Shown here: positions 16,179-24,324 of the stretch, piece after piece
Layout of the letters: each line of letters opens with the position of its first letter
Position numbering within the stretch: position 1 is the stretch's first letter
Assembly (NCBI GenBank): GCA_964368815.1
Contig: CAYJDA010000002.1
Span: 128,825-192,824 of the forward strand
Direction of reading: 5' to 3'
Length of the DNA stretch: 64,000 nucleotides
Source: CAYJBH01 sp964368815
Lineage (GTDB): Bacteria; Bacillota; Clostridia; Oscillospirales; Ruminococcaceae
Notes under the pieces: generated by a model
What the model was told of the DNA's origin: nothing
Seen by the model: the letters and a program-made list of their open reading frames with translations, nothing else
Databases searched by the model: none
Translations under genes and position numbers: made by a program

Positions 16179-16658
16179 ATGTTGCAGATTGCTTTTTCTG
16201 AAGTATATGCTAAGTTTAAATTGCATTTTTACCAGATGGTGTTTAAGCGGTTTAGCGACCGTGAAGCAACACTCACAATGGTGGAAACCTTTTGCATGGA
16301 GATTATTCATACGCTATCGGTTCCAACGGTTAACGAATTTGCTAAATTCATGCAGATTTCACCTCCGAACGCTGCCTATAAAATAAATAATCTTATTTCT
16401 AAAGGATATCTAAAAAAAGAGCAATCCAAAACCGACAGACGGGAATTTCACATTACTCCCACCGATAAATACTTTGAATATTATAATATTAGCTATAACT
16501 ATTTATCCAGCGTGATGCAAAGAATAGAGGAGCGGTTTCCAAAAGAAGATATTAAAAAGTTTGAAGAAATGCTAAATATTATCTCGTCAGAGCTAATGCC
16601 GGAAGTACCCATAAGTATAAATTCAACCAATATAACTCCATCTAAATCGAATAATTAG
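16179..16658 (+). CDS. MarR-family regulator, FabT-like
   Basis: This 159-residue winged-helix protein is encoded 3 bases after fabZ as the last gene of the fatty acid operon. The DNA-binding region is about residues 45-95 (LSVPTVNEFAKFMQISPPNAAYKINNLISKGYLKK, then the wing SKTDRREFHIT). In lactic acid bacteria the MarR protein FabT sits near the start of the same operon and represses it in response to acyl-ACP. Here the position is distal. The likely target is the 34-bp palindrome at 6997-7030, so the operon would control itself. Function as a lipid-synthesis regulator is inferred from linkage. AAGGGAGG precedes the ATG. Confidence 0.8.
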   Translation: MLQIAFSEVYAKFKLHFYQMVFKRFSDREATLTMVETFCMEIIHTLSVPTVNEFAKFMQISPPNAAYKINNLISKGYLKKEQSKTDRREFHITPTDKYFEYYNISYNYLSSVMQRIEERFPKEDIKKFEEMLNIISSELMPEVPISINSTNITPSKSNN

Positions 16659-16683
16659 TTCGTTTTACCCCACCCTGTCTATT

Positions 16684-16708
16684 CTTTACTTTACTTTACT
16701 TTACTTTG
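16684..16708 (+). repeat. Pentanucleotide tandem repeat (CTTTA)
   Basis: Four perfect CTTTA units are followed by one CTTTG just before the operon terminator. The repeat is short and may vary in number between strains. No function is evident. Confidence 0.7.
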
Positions 16709-16711
16709 TTA

Positions 16712-16762
16712 AAAAATGCAAACATACTGTTAGCACGATGTTAACAGCATGTTTGCATTTTT
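16712..16762 (+). terminator. Terminator of the fatty acid operon
   Basis: A 21-bp stem with one mismatch (16712-16732 paired with 16742-16762) has a 9-base loop and ends in TTTTT. It ends the operon about 55 bases after the MarR stop codon. Confidence 0.8.
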
Positions 16763-16824
16763 GCATATAGACATACAATTTTGCATGCAGTTCGTGATCT
16801 ACCTACTTTTCACAAGTTTTTCGC

Positions 16825-16853
16825 TTGCAATAACGTAGCAGTAATGGTATAAT
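16825..16853 (+). promoter_or_regulatory. Promoter at the lipoprotein gene, leaderless geometry
   Basis: TTGCAA and TATAAT are separated by 17 bases. Only seven bases (ATTTGTT) separate the -10 box from the ATG at 16861, so transcription would start at or next to the start codon. No Shine-Dalgarno sequence is present. Confidence 0.65.
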
Positions 16854-16860
16854 ATTTGTT

Positions 16861-18120
16861 ATGAAAAGAATGATAATTGTGTTTATTGCAATGTTTTTGC
16901 TTACGGGGTGCGTTTCTAATATAGATGTTACCAACGTTGAAGAACTGCTGGTTGCCCCGCAGCCTACCGAGCTTCAGGGGGCTGTATTCGATGCGATAAA
17001 GAGCTATTCCGGCGACCAAGCTGTTATTATAGCACCGGTTGAAGGTGCAGATACCGGTGCATTAATTATCGACGATGGTAGTTTTTCGGGCGAGCAATCA
17101 ATTATCACTTTTTACAGCAACACCAATTCCGGCACAGATATTAATATTGCCTTGCTACGCGAATCGGATGAAATTCTCACCGTTCATTCTGCATTAAGCG
17201 GACTTGGCAACGATGTTGAGAGTGTTGAGTTTTCTTATCTCGAACAGGATAGTGAGACCTACCTGATGGTTAGCTATTCCGGGGTTACCTCAAATGAACG
17301 ATATCTTGCATTATATAGCTACAACGTTGAAAATCAGGAAATTGAATCGGTATTTGCTCAGGATTACAGGGCTATGTTAAGCGCCGATATTGTTGATGGT
17401 GAAGAGGAGGAGTTGATTTTTGCACTTCCTTCAACCCGTGAAGGGGCTTTAAATCTACGTATAATCTCCTTTGCAAGCGGCACGCCGTTTCAGCTGTATT
17501 ACGGTGAGCCAAACTCAAATATAATGGAGGCAAAACAGCTAAGTCTTTCGGTTCACGGCAATGATAAGTTTATCGCAATTGATGGAATTGATCAAAACAA
17601 TAATTTCACCTCCGACATGGTTTATTTTAACGATGGAAAATTGCAAAGTCTTTTAGAAAACCAGGCCCTTCTGACCCACAATACAGCGCTGTTGCTATCT
17701 TCCGACATTGATGGAGACGGAGTGGTGGAGCAACCCACAGTATTATCTCCTTCCGAGGGTTTAGAGGGTAGTGGGTATTTCATGGTTGCTTATTATGATA
17801 TTACCACCGATCAACAGAGCCCTAAATATATAGGTTTAGTAAACTCACGACTTGCTTTTTTAGTATTAATCCCTCCTCACTGGTATAACGACATTACCTT
17901 TGTGCAGCGTGGTGATGGATTTACCGCTTTTAACACCGACCAAACCGTAGCATTATTTTCTGTTGATATTACCGAGAGCAATGAAGAAATCAGTTTTCCG
18001 GAAGGAAATAGTCAGCAGGTTATGCTACTCGGTAGCTTTAGAGTTTTTCTTACGACCTATGAATCCCTAACCGATTATGAACTTTCCTTTTTAAAAGATG
18101 GAATTCAGCAGATGTATTGA
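16861..18120 (+). CDS. Predicted lipoprotein of unknown function
   Basis: This 419-residue protein starts MKRMIIVFIAMFLLTGC, a clear lipoprotein signal with the lipobox LLTGC and Cys17 as the lipidated residue. The mature part is acidic and rich in beta-strand-like stretches with repeated patterns such as ALIIDDGSFSGEQ, ILTVHSALSGLGND and LLSSDIDGDGVVEQP. The last, DIDGDG, looks like a calcium-binding or FG-GAP/VCBS-type loop. I do not recognise a named family. It is the first gene of a run with a response regulator, a tiny membrane peptide, proC and truA, so it may serve as an envelope sensor or partner of the regulator; that is inference. The gene appears leaderless. Confidence 0.75.
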   Translation: MKRMIIVFIAMFLLTGCVSNIDVTNVEELLVAPQPTELQGAVFDAIKSYSGDQAVIIAPVEGADTGALIIDDGSFSGEQSIITFYSNTNSGTDINIALLRESDEILTVHSALSGLGNDVESVEFSYLEQDSETYLMVSYSGVTSNERYLALYSYNVENQEIESVFAQDYRAMLSADIVDGEEEELIFALPSTREGALNLRIISFASGTPFQLYYGEPNSNIMEAKQLSLSVHGNDKFIAIDGIDQNNNFTSDMVYFNDGKLQSLLENQALLTHNTALLLSSDIDGDGVVEQPTVLSPSEGLEGSGYFMVAYYDITTDQQSPKYIGLVNSRLAFLVLIPPHWYNDITFVQRGDGFTAFNTDQTVALFSVDITESNEEISFPEGNSQQVMLLGSFRVFLTTYESLTDYELSFLKDGIQQMY

Positions 18121-18149
18121 TGAAGTAAACTTATAGTCAAAGGAGTACT

Positions 18150-18851
18150 ATGAAAAGGATATTAGTAGTAGAGGATGAAACCTCCATCCGTGAGATGCTT
18201 GCACTAAACCTTTCTGTTGCCGGATATGAAGTAGTAGAAGCCGCTACAGCGGAGCAGGCACTTGAACATTTTGAGCAGAGCACACAGAAGTTTGACGTTG
18301 CTATTCTGGACGTTATGCTTCCACGCATGAACGGATTTTCACTTTGTGAAATAATCCGTAAAGATGACCACAATATTGGTATTATTATTCTCTCGGCAAA
18401 AACACAGGAGTCGGACAAGATTGCAGGGCTTTCCATAGGTGCCGATGATTATATAACAAAGCCATTCTCGGTAGCACTTCTGTTAGCAAGGGTGGAGGCA
18501 TTATGTCGCCGCGTTGAACGTGCAGAAGAGGCAATACCCGAGGAAGATGGCAAGCTGATTGCCGGAGTCTTTGAACTTTGTCCCTCCAGTCACCTTCTTT
18601 ATAAAAACGAACAACCAATCGACCTTACCCAGGTAGAATATGGTATTATGATGTTGTTTTTTAAAAACCCAAATGTTGCCATGGTTAGGGAACAGATACT
18701 AAAGGGCGTCTGGGGCGATAACTATTACGGAGATGTAAAAATTGTGGATGTAAACATCCGTCGATTAAGAATGAAGATAGAGGAAAACCCCTCCGAGCCT
18801 AAGCACATACTTACAGTCTGGGGTTACGGCTATCGTTGGAATTCGGATTAA
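18150..18851 (+). CDS. OmpR-family response regulator
   Basis: This 233-residue regulator has an N-terminal receiver domain (residues 1-120) with the acidic pair in VVEDE, phosphoacceptor Asp in AILDVMLPRMNG near residue 52, switch residues in ILSAKT and Lys in TKPFS. The C-terminal winged-helix domain (about 135-233) includes LTQVEYGIMMLFF, VVDVNIRRLRMKIEENP and LTVWGYGYRW. No histidine kinase gene is adjacent, so its partner must be elsewhere. It follows the lipoprotein gene by 29 bases and AAAGGAG, and is probably cotranscribed with it. Target genes are unknown. Confidence 0.93.
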   Translation: MKRILVVEDETSIREMLALNLSVAGYEVVEAATAEQALEHFEQSTQKFDVAILDVMLPRMNGFSLCEIIRKDDHNIGIIILSAKTQESDKIAGLSIGADDYITKPFSVALLLARVEALCRRVERAEEAIPEEDGKLIAGVFELCPSSHLLYKNEQPIDLTQVEYGIMMLFFKNPNVAMVREQILKGVWGDNYYGDVKIVDVNIRRLRMKIEENPSEPKHILTVWGYGYRWNSD

Positions 18852-18873
18852 TAATAAACAGAGGGAATACAAA

Positions 18874-18972
18874 TTGAAAATGAAAAAAATTATAGCGTTA
18901 GTACTTGCAATATTAATGGTGGTTAGTATGGTTGGCGGAACACTGTTTACGATACTTTCGATGGCGGGATAA
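18874..18972 (+). CDS. Tiny membrane peptide (32 residues)
   Basis: The peptide MKMKKIIALVLAILMVVSMV continues with GGTLFTILSMAG: a short basic N-terminus and one hydrophobic helix, with no cleavage site. It starts with TTG eight bases after GAGGG (an ATG two codons later is the alternative) and ends three bases before the proC ATG. It fits tightly between the response regulator and proC. Such peptides can modulate membrane kinases or transporters, but there is no direct evidence of function. It could also be the remains of a longer secreted gene. Confidence 0.6.
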   Translation: MKMKKIIALVLAILMVVSMVGGTLFTILSMAG

Positions 18973-18975
18973 ATT

Positions 18976-19788
18976 ATGTTTAAGCTTGGTGTGATAGGCA
19001 TAGGGCATATGGGCGGCGCAATTATTAAAGGTGCTGTTAATAGTGGTGTGCTTAAAAAAGAGGAATTATTGCTTTTTGATAAAAGTAATAACTTGGTTGA
19101 AGAGTTTAAAAAGGATGGATATTGCATCGCACGAGATTATGAACATTTGAGAACAAGTGCTGATATTCTTCTGCTCGCAGTTCCACCTCAGGTATTTAGC
19201 TCTCTTTTACCTGATTTAGCTCTTTTTACTCCTTCGTATAGTCAGCTTATTATTTCTATAGCTGCCGGAATAGATTCAAGCTATATAAAAAAGCATCTTG
19301 GAGAACATACCGAGGTTGTATGCGTAATGCCGAACACGCCACTTTTAATCGGCATGGGTGCAACCGCCATGGCGCGGAGTAAAGGAGTGAGCGAGGAACG
19401 GTTTGCTATGGTAGAAAGCCTCTTTGCAACTATGGGTATCGTTGCTCGGGTAGATGAGGAAGCGCTTTTTTCGGTGGTTCCGGCAAACGGCTCTACTCCG
19501 GCATATGTATATTATTTCATTGATAGCATTGCAAAGGCTGTTGCGGCCAGAGGAGTTGATTACAACACTGCCCTAAAACTTACAGCGCAGAGCTTTAAGG
19601 GTAGCGCCGAGCTGTTAATGCAAAGCGACAAAACGGCCGATCAACTCATAGACGGAGTATGTACTCCGGGCGGCCTCACAGCCCAGACTATAGACCATTT
19701 TAAGCGTGTTAATCTATCAGAAATAATCAAGGATGGGTGCGACGCCTGCATTAATCGAGGCCTTGAAGTTCGAGAAGAAAAGCGATGA
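18976..19788 (+). CDS. proC: Pyrroline-5-carboxylate reductase
   Basis: This 270-residue enzyme makes proline from pyrroline-5-carboxylate with NAD(P)H. The N-terminal Rossmann motif is GVIGIGHMGGAII (5-17). Further signatures are VVCVMPNTPLLIGMGATAM, VPANGSTPAYVYYF, and the C-terminal stretch around GVCTPGGLTAQTIDHF. Length is normal. It overlaps truA by 4 bases (ATGA). Together with proB (6088-6885) it supplies two of the three proline enzymes; proA is not in the window. Confidence 0.96.
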   Translation: MFKLGVIGIGHMGGAIIKGAVNSGVLKKEELLLFDKSNNLVEEFKKDGYCIARDYEHLRTSADILLLAVPPQVFSSLLPDLALFTPSYSQLIISIAAGIDSSYIKKHLGEHTEVVCVMPNTPLLIGMGATAMARSKGVSEERFAMVESLFATMGIVARVDEEALFSVVPANGSTPAYVYYFIDSIAKAVAARGVDYNTALKLTAQSFKGSAELLMQSDKTADQLIDGVCTPGGLTAQTIDHFKRVNLSEIIKDGCDACINRGLEVREEKR

Positions 19789-20543
19789 ATATAAAGATAG
19801 TGATAGCATACCTCGGAACGAGATATCACGGATTTCAGGTTCAACATAATGCTGTTGCGGTATGTTCGGTTGTTCAGGATGCTATCGAAAAAATATACGG
19901 TGAGCGATTACCGCTTGTTGGTTGTTCAAGAACCGATGCCGGCGTTCATGCAAAGGGATATGTAGCTAATTTTCACGCCACAAAATATATAAAGCCCTAC
20001 CGAATTGCGGTAGCGCTTAATCGATTTTTACCCGGAGATGTTCGAATTATGTCCTCCGAAGAGGTTGCGGAAGATTTTCATGCAAGATATCATGCCATAG
20101 CCAAGAAATACGTATATAGAATTTGCAACGGCAGAGTTCAGGATCCGTTTAGCTCTCGATATGTTGCCCACTATCCCGAACCGTTAAATGTTGAAGCGAT
20201 GATTGCAGCTGTAAAGGATTATAAAGGCAAGCAGGATTTTAGAAGCTTTTGCGGTAAAAGTCCCGAGGGAATACCGGCAGATACCGTTAGAACTGTTTAT
20301 GACAGCAGGGTGTGGGCTGAGGGAGACGTTATTAACTTTTCGGTTGTTGCCGATGGTTTTCTCTATAAGATGGTAAGGGTAATGACCGGAACCTTGATAG
20401 AGATAGGCGCCGGCAGAATGTCGCCGAATTGTATTCCGGACTTGATTGAAAAAAGGGATAGATCTCATCGAGGAACTACCGCAAAATCTAAAGGGCTAAC
20501 TCTGGATACGGTATATTACGATGCATTACCAAAAGAATTTTAA
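19785..20543 (+). CDS. truA: tRNA pseudouridine synthase A (positions 38-40)
   Basis: This 252-residue TruA isomerises uridines 38-40 in the anticodon stem. The catalytic Asp51 lies in GCSRTDAGVHAKGYVANFH. Other family blocks are ALNRFLPGDVRI, FHARYHAIAKKYVYRI and FLYKMVRVMTGTLIEIGAGR. Length is typical. The start overlaps the proC stop by 4 bases. It is the last gene before the cobalamin riboswitch promoter, which begins 8 bases after its stop. Confidence 0.96.
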   Translation: MNIKIVIAYLGTRYHGFQVQHNAVAVCSVVQDAIEKIYGERLPLVGCSRTDAGVHAKGYVANFHATKYIKPYRIAVALNRFLPGDVRIMSSEEVAEDFHARYHAIAKKYVYRICNGRVQDPFSSRYVAHYPEPLNVEAMIAAVKDYKGKQDFRSFCGKSPEGIPADTVRTVYDSRVWAEGDVINFSVVADGFLYKMVRVMTGTLIEIGAGRMSPNCIPDLIEKRDRSHRGTTAKSKGLTLDTVYYDALPKEF

Positions 20544-20550
20544 TTAAAGC

Positions 20551-20579
20551 TTGACATAAGGATATTAATAATATATAAT
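20551..20579 (+). promoter_or_regulatory. Promoter of the cobalamin-riboswitch transcript
   Basis: TTGACA and TATAAT are separated by 17 bases, a perfect consensus promoter. Transcription should start near 20586, just ahead of the riboswitch aptamer. Confidence 0.85.
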
Positions 20580-20585
20580 AAGCAA

Positions 20586-20757
20586 ACGAAAGGTGAACGT
20601 CTGTTTTAACAGAAGTTTTAAAAGGGAATTCGGTGTAAGTCCGAAACAATACCTGTTGCCGTGATAAGGTCTATAACAGCTTATATTTGCCACTGAGATA
20701 ATTGGGAAGGCTAAGCCTGTTGACATTAAGTCGGAAAACCTGCCTTTGTTGTAACAA
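20586..20757 (+). ncRNA. Cobalamin riboswitch
   Basis: The conserved core of the B12 aptamer is readable: AAAAGGGAATTCGGTGTAAG and the following TCCGAAAC, then GCCACTG at about 20689, GGGAAGG and AAGTCGGAAAACCTGCC. The first 30 bases (AAAGGTGAACGTCTG...) form the P1/P2 side. It precedes a terminator at 20841-20867 and a B12 uptake operon, so bound cobalamin should favour termination and lower uptake. The boundaries are approximate. This 20544-20899 stretch holds only the promoter, riboswitch and terminator. Confidence 0.92.
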
Positions 20758-20840
20758 CAATCCTCACAGGATGATGAGGTTGCGGTAAGGATGTATATTT
20801 GTGCGCATTATTGTAATGCGTATTGCGAAAAATGCATTAT

Positions 20841-20867
20841 AAAACCCAGCCTTAACGGTTGGGTTTT
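20841..20867 (+). terminator. Riboswitch-controlled terminator
   Basis: The stem AAAACCCAGCC/GGTTGGGTTTT (11 bp with one G-U pair) has a 5-base loop and ends in TTTTGTTG. It lies about 85 bases after the aptamer and 32 bases before the lipoprotein gene, as expected for the expression platform. Confidence 0.8.
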
Positions 20868-20899
20868 GTTGTATTTAATCGAAATAAAGAGGAGTACAG

Positions 20900-21901
20900 A
20901 TGAAAAGAATTTTAGCGTTATTATTAACAATTACTATGGTATTGTTTACTGTTGGTTGTTCTGAAACTGCCGCGGTAGAGTCTGAGCCGACTTCGGTTTC
21001 AGAAGCCGTTACATCTACACCTGCCGAGGAGGAAGCCGAGGAAGAAGTTGAGGAGGAAGAACCTTCCGCAACAACCGAAGTTACCGATAGAGCGGGAAAT
21101 CCCATAGAAATTAAAGAGGAATATACAAAAATTGTTTCCTACGCACCGTCACTTACCGAAAAACTTATCGACCTCGGTTTTGCCGATAAAATTGTTGCGA
21201 TAACCAACTTTGATATGGCTCAGGGACTTTCTGAAGACGTTATGAGGTTCGATATGATGAGCCCTGAAATGGAAGCAATTGTTGCCTTAGAGCCTGACCT
21301 TATACTCGCAACCAACATTACTGCAGCAGGCGGTTCCGACCCCTTTACGGTTCTAAGAGATTCAGGCACTACCATTGCCACATTTCCTACCGCAAATAGC
21401 ATTGCCGAAATAAATGAGGATATTGCATTCCTTGGAACGCTTCTCAACGCTGAAGATGAGGCAGCGGCCATGAACAGCAGCTTAAATACTGCCATAGAAG
21501 AGTTTCGTGCCAAGTCGGCTGAAATAACCGAGAAGAAAACTGTATACATGGAAATATCCCCTGCACCGGATATGTACAGCACCGGAAGCGGAACTTTTCT
21601 TAACGAAATGATTGAGATTGTTGGCGGAGTTAACGTGCTTGCCGACCAAGAATCCTGGATAGCGGTTTCAGAAGAGCAACTACTTTCTGCTAATCCCGAT
21701 GTTATTTTTACCAATGTCAACTATCTTGATGCACCGATTGATGAAATTCTTGCAAGAAATGGTTGGGATGTTGTAACCGCAGTTGCAAACGGTGAGGTAT
21801 ATGCAGTAGACAACAACGCTACTTCACTGCCAAACCATAACATTGTTAAGGGTCTACAGGAAATGGCGGTACAGATGTACCCCGAAATATACGCAGAATA
21901 G
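20900..21901 (+). CDS. btuF: Cobalamin ABC transporter substrate-binding lipoprotein
   Basis: This 333-residue protein has a lipoprotein signal (MKRILALLLTITMVLFTVGC, Cys20) followed by an acidic Glu/Ser/Thr-rich linker (about 25-60) and a type III periplasmic binding fold. Features include KIVSYAPSLTEKLIDLG, ALEPDLILATN, KKTVYMEISPAPDMYSTGSG and ANPDVIFTNVNYLD. The fold is shared by B12 and iron-siderophore binding proteins; the cobalamin riboswitch upstream points to B12 or another corrinoid. The start follows GAGGAG. It is the first gene of a four-gene operon. Confidence 0.9.
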   Translation: MKRILALLLTITMVLFTVGCSETAAVESEPTSVSEAVTSTPAEEEAEEEVEEEEPSATTEVTDRAGNPIEIKEEYTKIVSYAPSLTEKLIDLGFADKIVAITNFDMAQGLSEDVMRFDMMSPEMEAIVALEPDLILATNITAAGGSDPFTVLRDSGTTIATFPTANSIAEINEDIAFLGTLLNAEDEAAAMNSSLNTAIEEFRAKSAEITEKKTVYMEISPAPDMYSTGSGTFLNEMIEIVGGVNVLADQESWIAVSEEQLLSANPDVIFTNVNYLDAPIDEILARNGWDVVTAVANGEVYAVDNNATSLPNHNIVKGLQEMAVQMYPEIYAE

Positions 21902-21922
21902 ATAAACCGGTGAGTATACATA

Positions 21923-22939
21923 ATGTCGTTACGCTTTAAAGCAGTTTTATCGATACTATTGTCAATGTTGGTAATCATTCTTGGGATTGGAATAGGCTCT
22001 GTGTTTATTCCACCCTGGGAGGTTGCCGGCATTATGGCGCATAAACTGTTTGGTGTTGCACCTTTCGAGGGAATAACTGAAACCGAAATAAGTATTGTTT
22101 GGAACCTTAGAACTGTTCGAACTCTTATGGCGTTTGTTGTTGGTTCTGCTCTTGCGGTTTCGGGTAGCACTATGCAGTCGGTATTGCAAAATCCGTTAGC
22201 CTCATCCTATACCCTTGGCGTTTCCTCCGGTGCTTCGTTGGGCGCCGGAATTACTATGCTTTTGGGGCTTAGTTTTTTTTCAATATTAACCATTCCGTTT
22301 GTGGGTATGACCTGCGGCATACTAACGGTAATTGTTGCAGTGTTATTTGCTGCTAAACTTGATCGAAATATGCAAAACTATACAATAGTGTTGGTGGGCA
22401 TGGTTATATCACTGTTTTTAAATGCTTTAATAACGGTATTAAATGCCAGCTATCGAGATAACATGCAACGGCTCATTTATTGGCAGATGGGCAGCTTTTC
22501 CGGCAATCAGCCGATAGAATTATTTATTATCACCGTATTGTCGGCAGTAGGAATTTTTGTTCTTGTTACCCGTTCAAGAGAACTTGATATGATGTCCTTC
22601 GGCGAGACCCAAGCGTTTTCTATGGGTCTAAATGTTAAACAAAATAAATGGCTGTTGCTACTGGTTGCGGCAGCGCTTACCGGCAGTGCAATGTCCTTTG
22701 TCGGTGTTATTGGATTTATCGATTTAATAGCACCGCACGTGGTTCGCAAAATGTTTGGAGCTCGTCATGTATGGGTTCTGCCCATGTCGGCGTTATTCGG
22801 TGGTATTTTTATGGTTGTTGCCGACATAATTGCAAGAATAGTACTCAACCCCATCGATCTACCGGTAGGTGCGGTGACAGCACTTATCGGCGCACCGTTC
22901 TTTATGTATATCTTTTTTAAAAAGCAAAGGAAACGTTAA
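21923..22939 (+). CDS. btuC: Cobalamin ABC transporter permease (FecCD/BtuC family)
   Basis: This 338-residue integral membrane protein has about ten hydrophobic segments. Family markers are RTLMAFVVGSALAVSGSTMQ, QNPLASSYTLGVSSGASLGA and, toward the C-terminus, GVIGFIDLIAPHVVRKMFG, which contacts the ATPase. It pairs with the ATPase gene one base downstream and the binding protein upstream. Under a cobalamin riboswitch it most likely imports B12, although siderophore permeases look the same. Confidence 0.92.
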   Translation: MSLRFKAVLSILLSMLVIILGIGIGSVFIPPWEVAGIMAHKLFGVAPFEGITETEISIVWNLRTVRTLMAFVVGSALAVSGSTMQSVLQNPLASSYTLGVSSGASLGAGITMLLGLSFFSILTIPFVGMTCGILTVIVAVLFAAKLDRNMQNYTIVLVGMVISLFLNALITVLNASYRDNMQRLIYWQMGSFSGNQPIELFIITVLSAVGIFVLVTRSRELDMMSFGETQAFSMGLNVKQNKWLLLLVAAALTGSAMSFVGVIGFIDLIAPHVVRKMFGARHVWVLPMSALFGGIFMVVADIIARIVLNPIDLPVGAVTALIGAPFFMYIFFKKQRKR

Positions 22940-22940
22940 T

Positions 22941-23714
22941 ATGCTCAAGGTAACGAACATTAGCTGTGGCTATGACGATAATTTGGTAATCAAGGACATG
23001 AGTTTTTCCCTTAGTGAGGGAGAAAGTCTTTGTATTATCGGGTCAAACGGATGCGGAAAAACTACTTTGTTAAAAGCTATAAGCGGGCTACTACCTTATA
23101 GTGGCAGTATAACTCTTAATGACAGTGAGATAAAAAACACTAAGCCTTCCGAGATAGGGAAAACTGTTGCAATGCTGTCTCAACAATCTGCTGTTTACTT
23201 TTCCTATTCAGTTTTTGATACGGTAATGCTGGGTCGCTATGTAATGCTACCAAAAGGGGTTTTTACCCGTCCTGATAAATCGCATGCCGACTACGTTATG
23301 TACTGCCTTGAAAAGGTGGGGATTGCTGAACTTAAAGATCGCGATATCCAAACTCTTTCAGGTGGGCAGCTTCAAAAAGTTTTGCTTGCAAGAGCGCTTG
23401 CGCAGGAACCGCAAATAATCTTGCTGGACGAGCCGTCAAACCATCTTGATTTAAAGAGCCAGATGGAGCTGTTTGGTTTTTTAAAGGAGTGGACACGGGA
23501 TAAAAAACATTCGGTTATAGGGGTGTTACATGATGTTAATCTCGCACTAAACTTTTTTGAGCACGGACTGTTTATGAAAAATGGTGAAATAGTTTTTAAT
23601 TCAAGGCATTCAGAGGCCACACGAGAGGATCTTTTTTCTACATACAGCTTTGATGTTGTAGAATACCTAACCGAACTTAATAAACCGATGGAGAGACTAA
23701 ATGTATCGAAGTGA
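22941..23714 (+). CDS. btuD: Cobalamin ABC transporter ATPase
   Basis: This 257-residue ATPase has Walker A GSNGCGKTT (about 35-43), the Q-loop in AMLSQQSAVYF, the signature LSGGQLQKVLLARAL and Walker B IILLDEPSNHLD, with the switch His in GVLHDVNLAL. All catalytic residues are present. The start is one base after the permease stop, and the 3' end overlaps the next gene by 14 bases. It powers uptake through BtuC. Confidence 0.93.
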   Translation: MLKVTNISCGYDDNLVIKDMSFSLSEGESLCIIGSNGCGKTTLLKAISGLLPYSGSITLNDSEIKNTKPSEIGKTVAMLSQQSAVYFSYSVFDTVMLGRYVMLPKGVFTRPDKSHADYVMYCLEKVGIAELKDRDIQTLSGGQLQKVLLARALAQEPQIILLDEPSNHLDLKSQMELFGFLKEWTRDKKHSVIGVLHDVNLALNFFEHGLFMKNGEIVFNSRHSEATREDLFSTYSFDVVEYLTELNKPMERLNVSK

Positions 23715-24231
23715 ATATGAAGCATACCCTTTTTTATCCGAGGACAAGACAAAGTCCGTTGCCTGTGATTTTGAAATAATGAGCGATGAAGTTGTTAGCA
23801 AGATAGGATATCTTGCAAGCATGATAGAAGAAAAGAATTTAAACGATGAACTTCGGTTTATTGCTGAAACTCTTTACCATTTAAACCCAACTTTAAGAAC
23901 ATTTTTAAGCGTGTCTGAAGATGAGTTTTGCAGAATTAAGGAAGCAGCTAAAAAACTTAAAGAGCAAACCAAGGGGCGGTGCGAGATGTTTGTTCTTCCC
24001 TATGGTTCAGGTCCTGCAACCTTTTCTCACATTATCAGAAATAATTTCAAGGCTCTTTCTCGACTTGCCTACGATCAGGAGCGCCTCGGTAATCCTGTTC
24101 CGTCGCTGCTGCATGACATTTTGGGGATAATGTCTAACTACTTTTTTTACCTCTCACTTTTTCTTAACATGCAGGAAGGAATAGAAGAGATTCCCTATAT
24201 ATCAAGAAACTACAAGATAACTAAATCGTAA
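23701..24231 (+). CDS. PduO-like corrinoid adenosyltransferase
   Basis: This 176-residue mostly helical protein is encoded at the end of the B12 uptake operon, overlapping the ATPase gene by 14 bases. The segment FVLPYGSGPATFSHIIRNNF followed by LSRLAYDQERLG resembles the PduO-type motif FILPGG...A..H..RT..RRAER, and GIMSNYFFYLSLFLNMQEGIE resembles LS.YLF.LAR..N at its end. PduO enzymes transfer adenosyl from ATP to cob(I)alamin. The match is partial and the N-terminal ATP loop of PduO (GDxGxT) is not obvious, so activity is unproven. Its place under a cobalamin riboswitch supports the call. Confidence 0.62.
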   Translation: MYRSEYEAYPFLSEDKTKSVACDFEIMSDEVVSKIGYLASMIEEKNLNDELRFIAETLYHLNPTLRTFLSVSEDEFCRIKEAAKKLKEQTKGRCEMFVLPYGSGPATFSHIIRNNFKALSRLAYDQERLGNPVPSLLHDILGIMSNYFFYLSLFLNMQEGIEEIPYISRNYKITKS

Positions 24232-24232
24232 T

Positions 24233-24256
24233 TTTAAGCCAAAGCTTTGGCTTAAA
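24233..24256 (+). terminator. Palindromic terminator of the B12 operon
   Basis: TTTAAGCCAA-AGCT-TTGGCTTAAA is a perfect palindrome immediately after the last stop codon. The oligo-T run lies ten bases further on (24266-24272), so it may be a weak terminator or an RNA-processing barrier. Confidence 0.55.
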
Positions 24257-24324
24257 TAGCTGTTCTTTTTTTAACCAAAACGCATATACATTTATATATA
24301 AAAAGTATATGCAAGAGGTTAAAT

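Noticed and set aside
21220..22170. Two minus-strand reading frames of 149-166 residues
   Set aside because: They are antisense to btuF and btuC, which form a clear operon with btuD.
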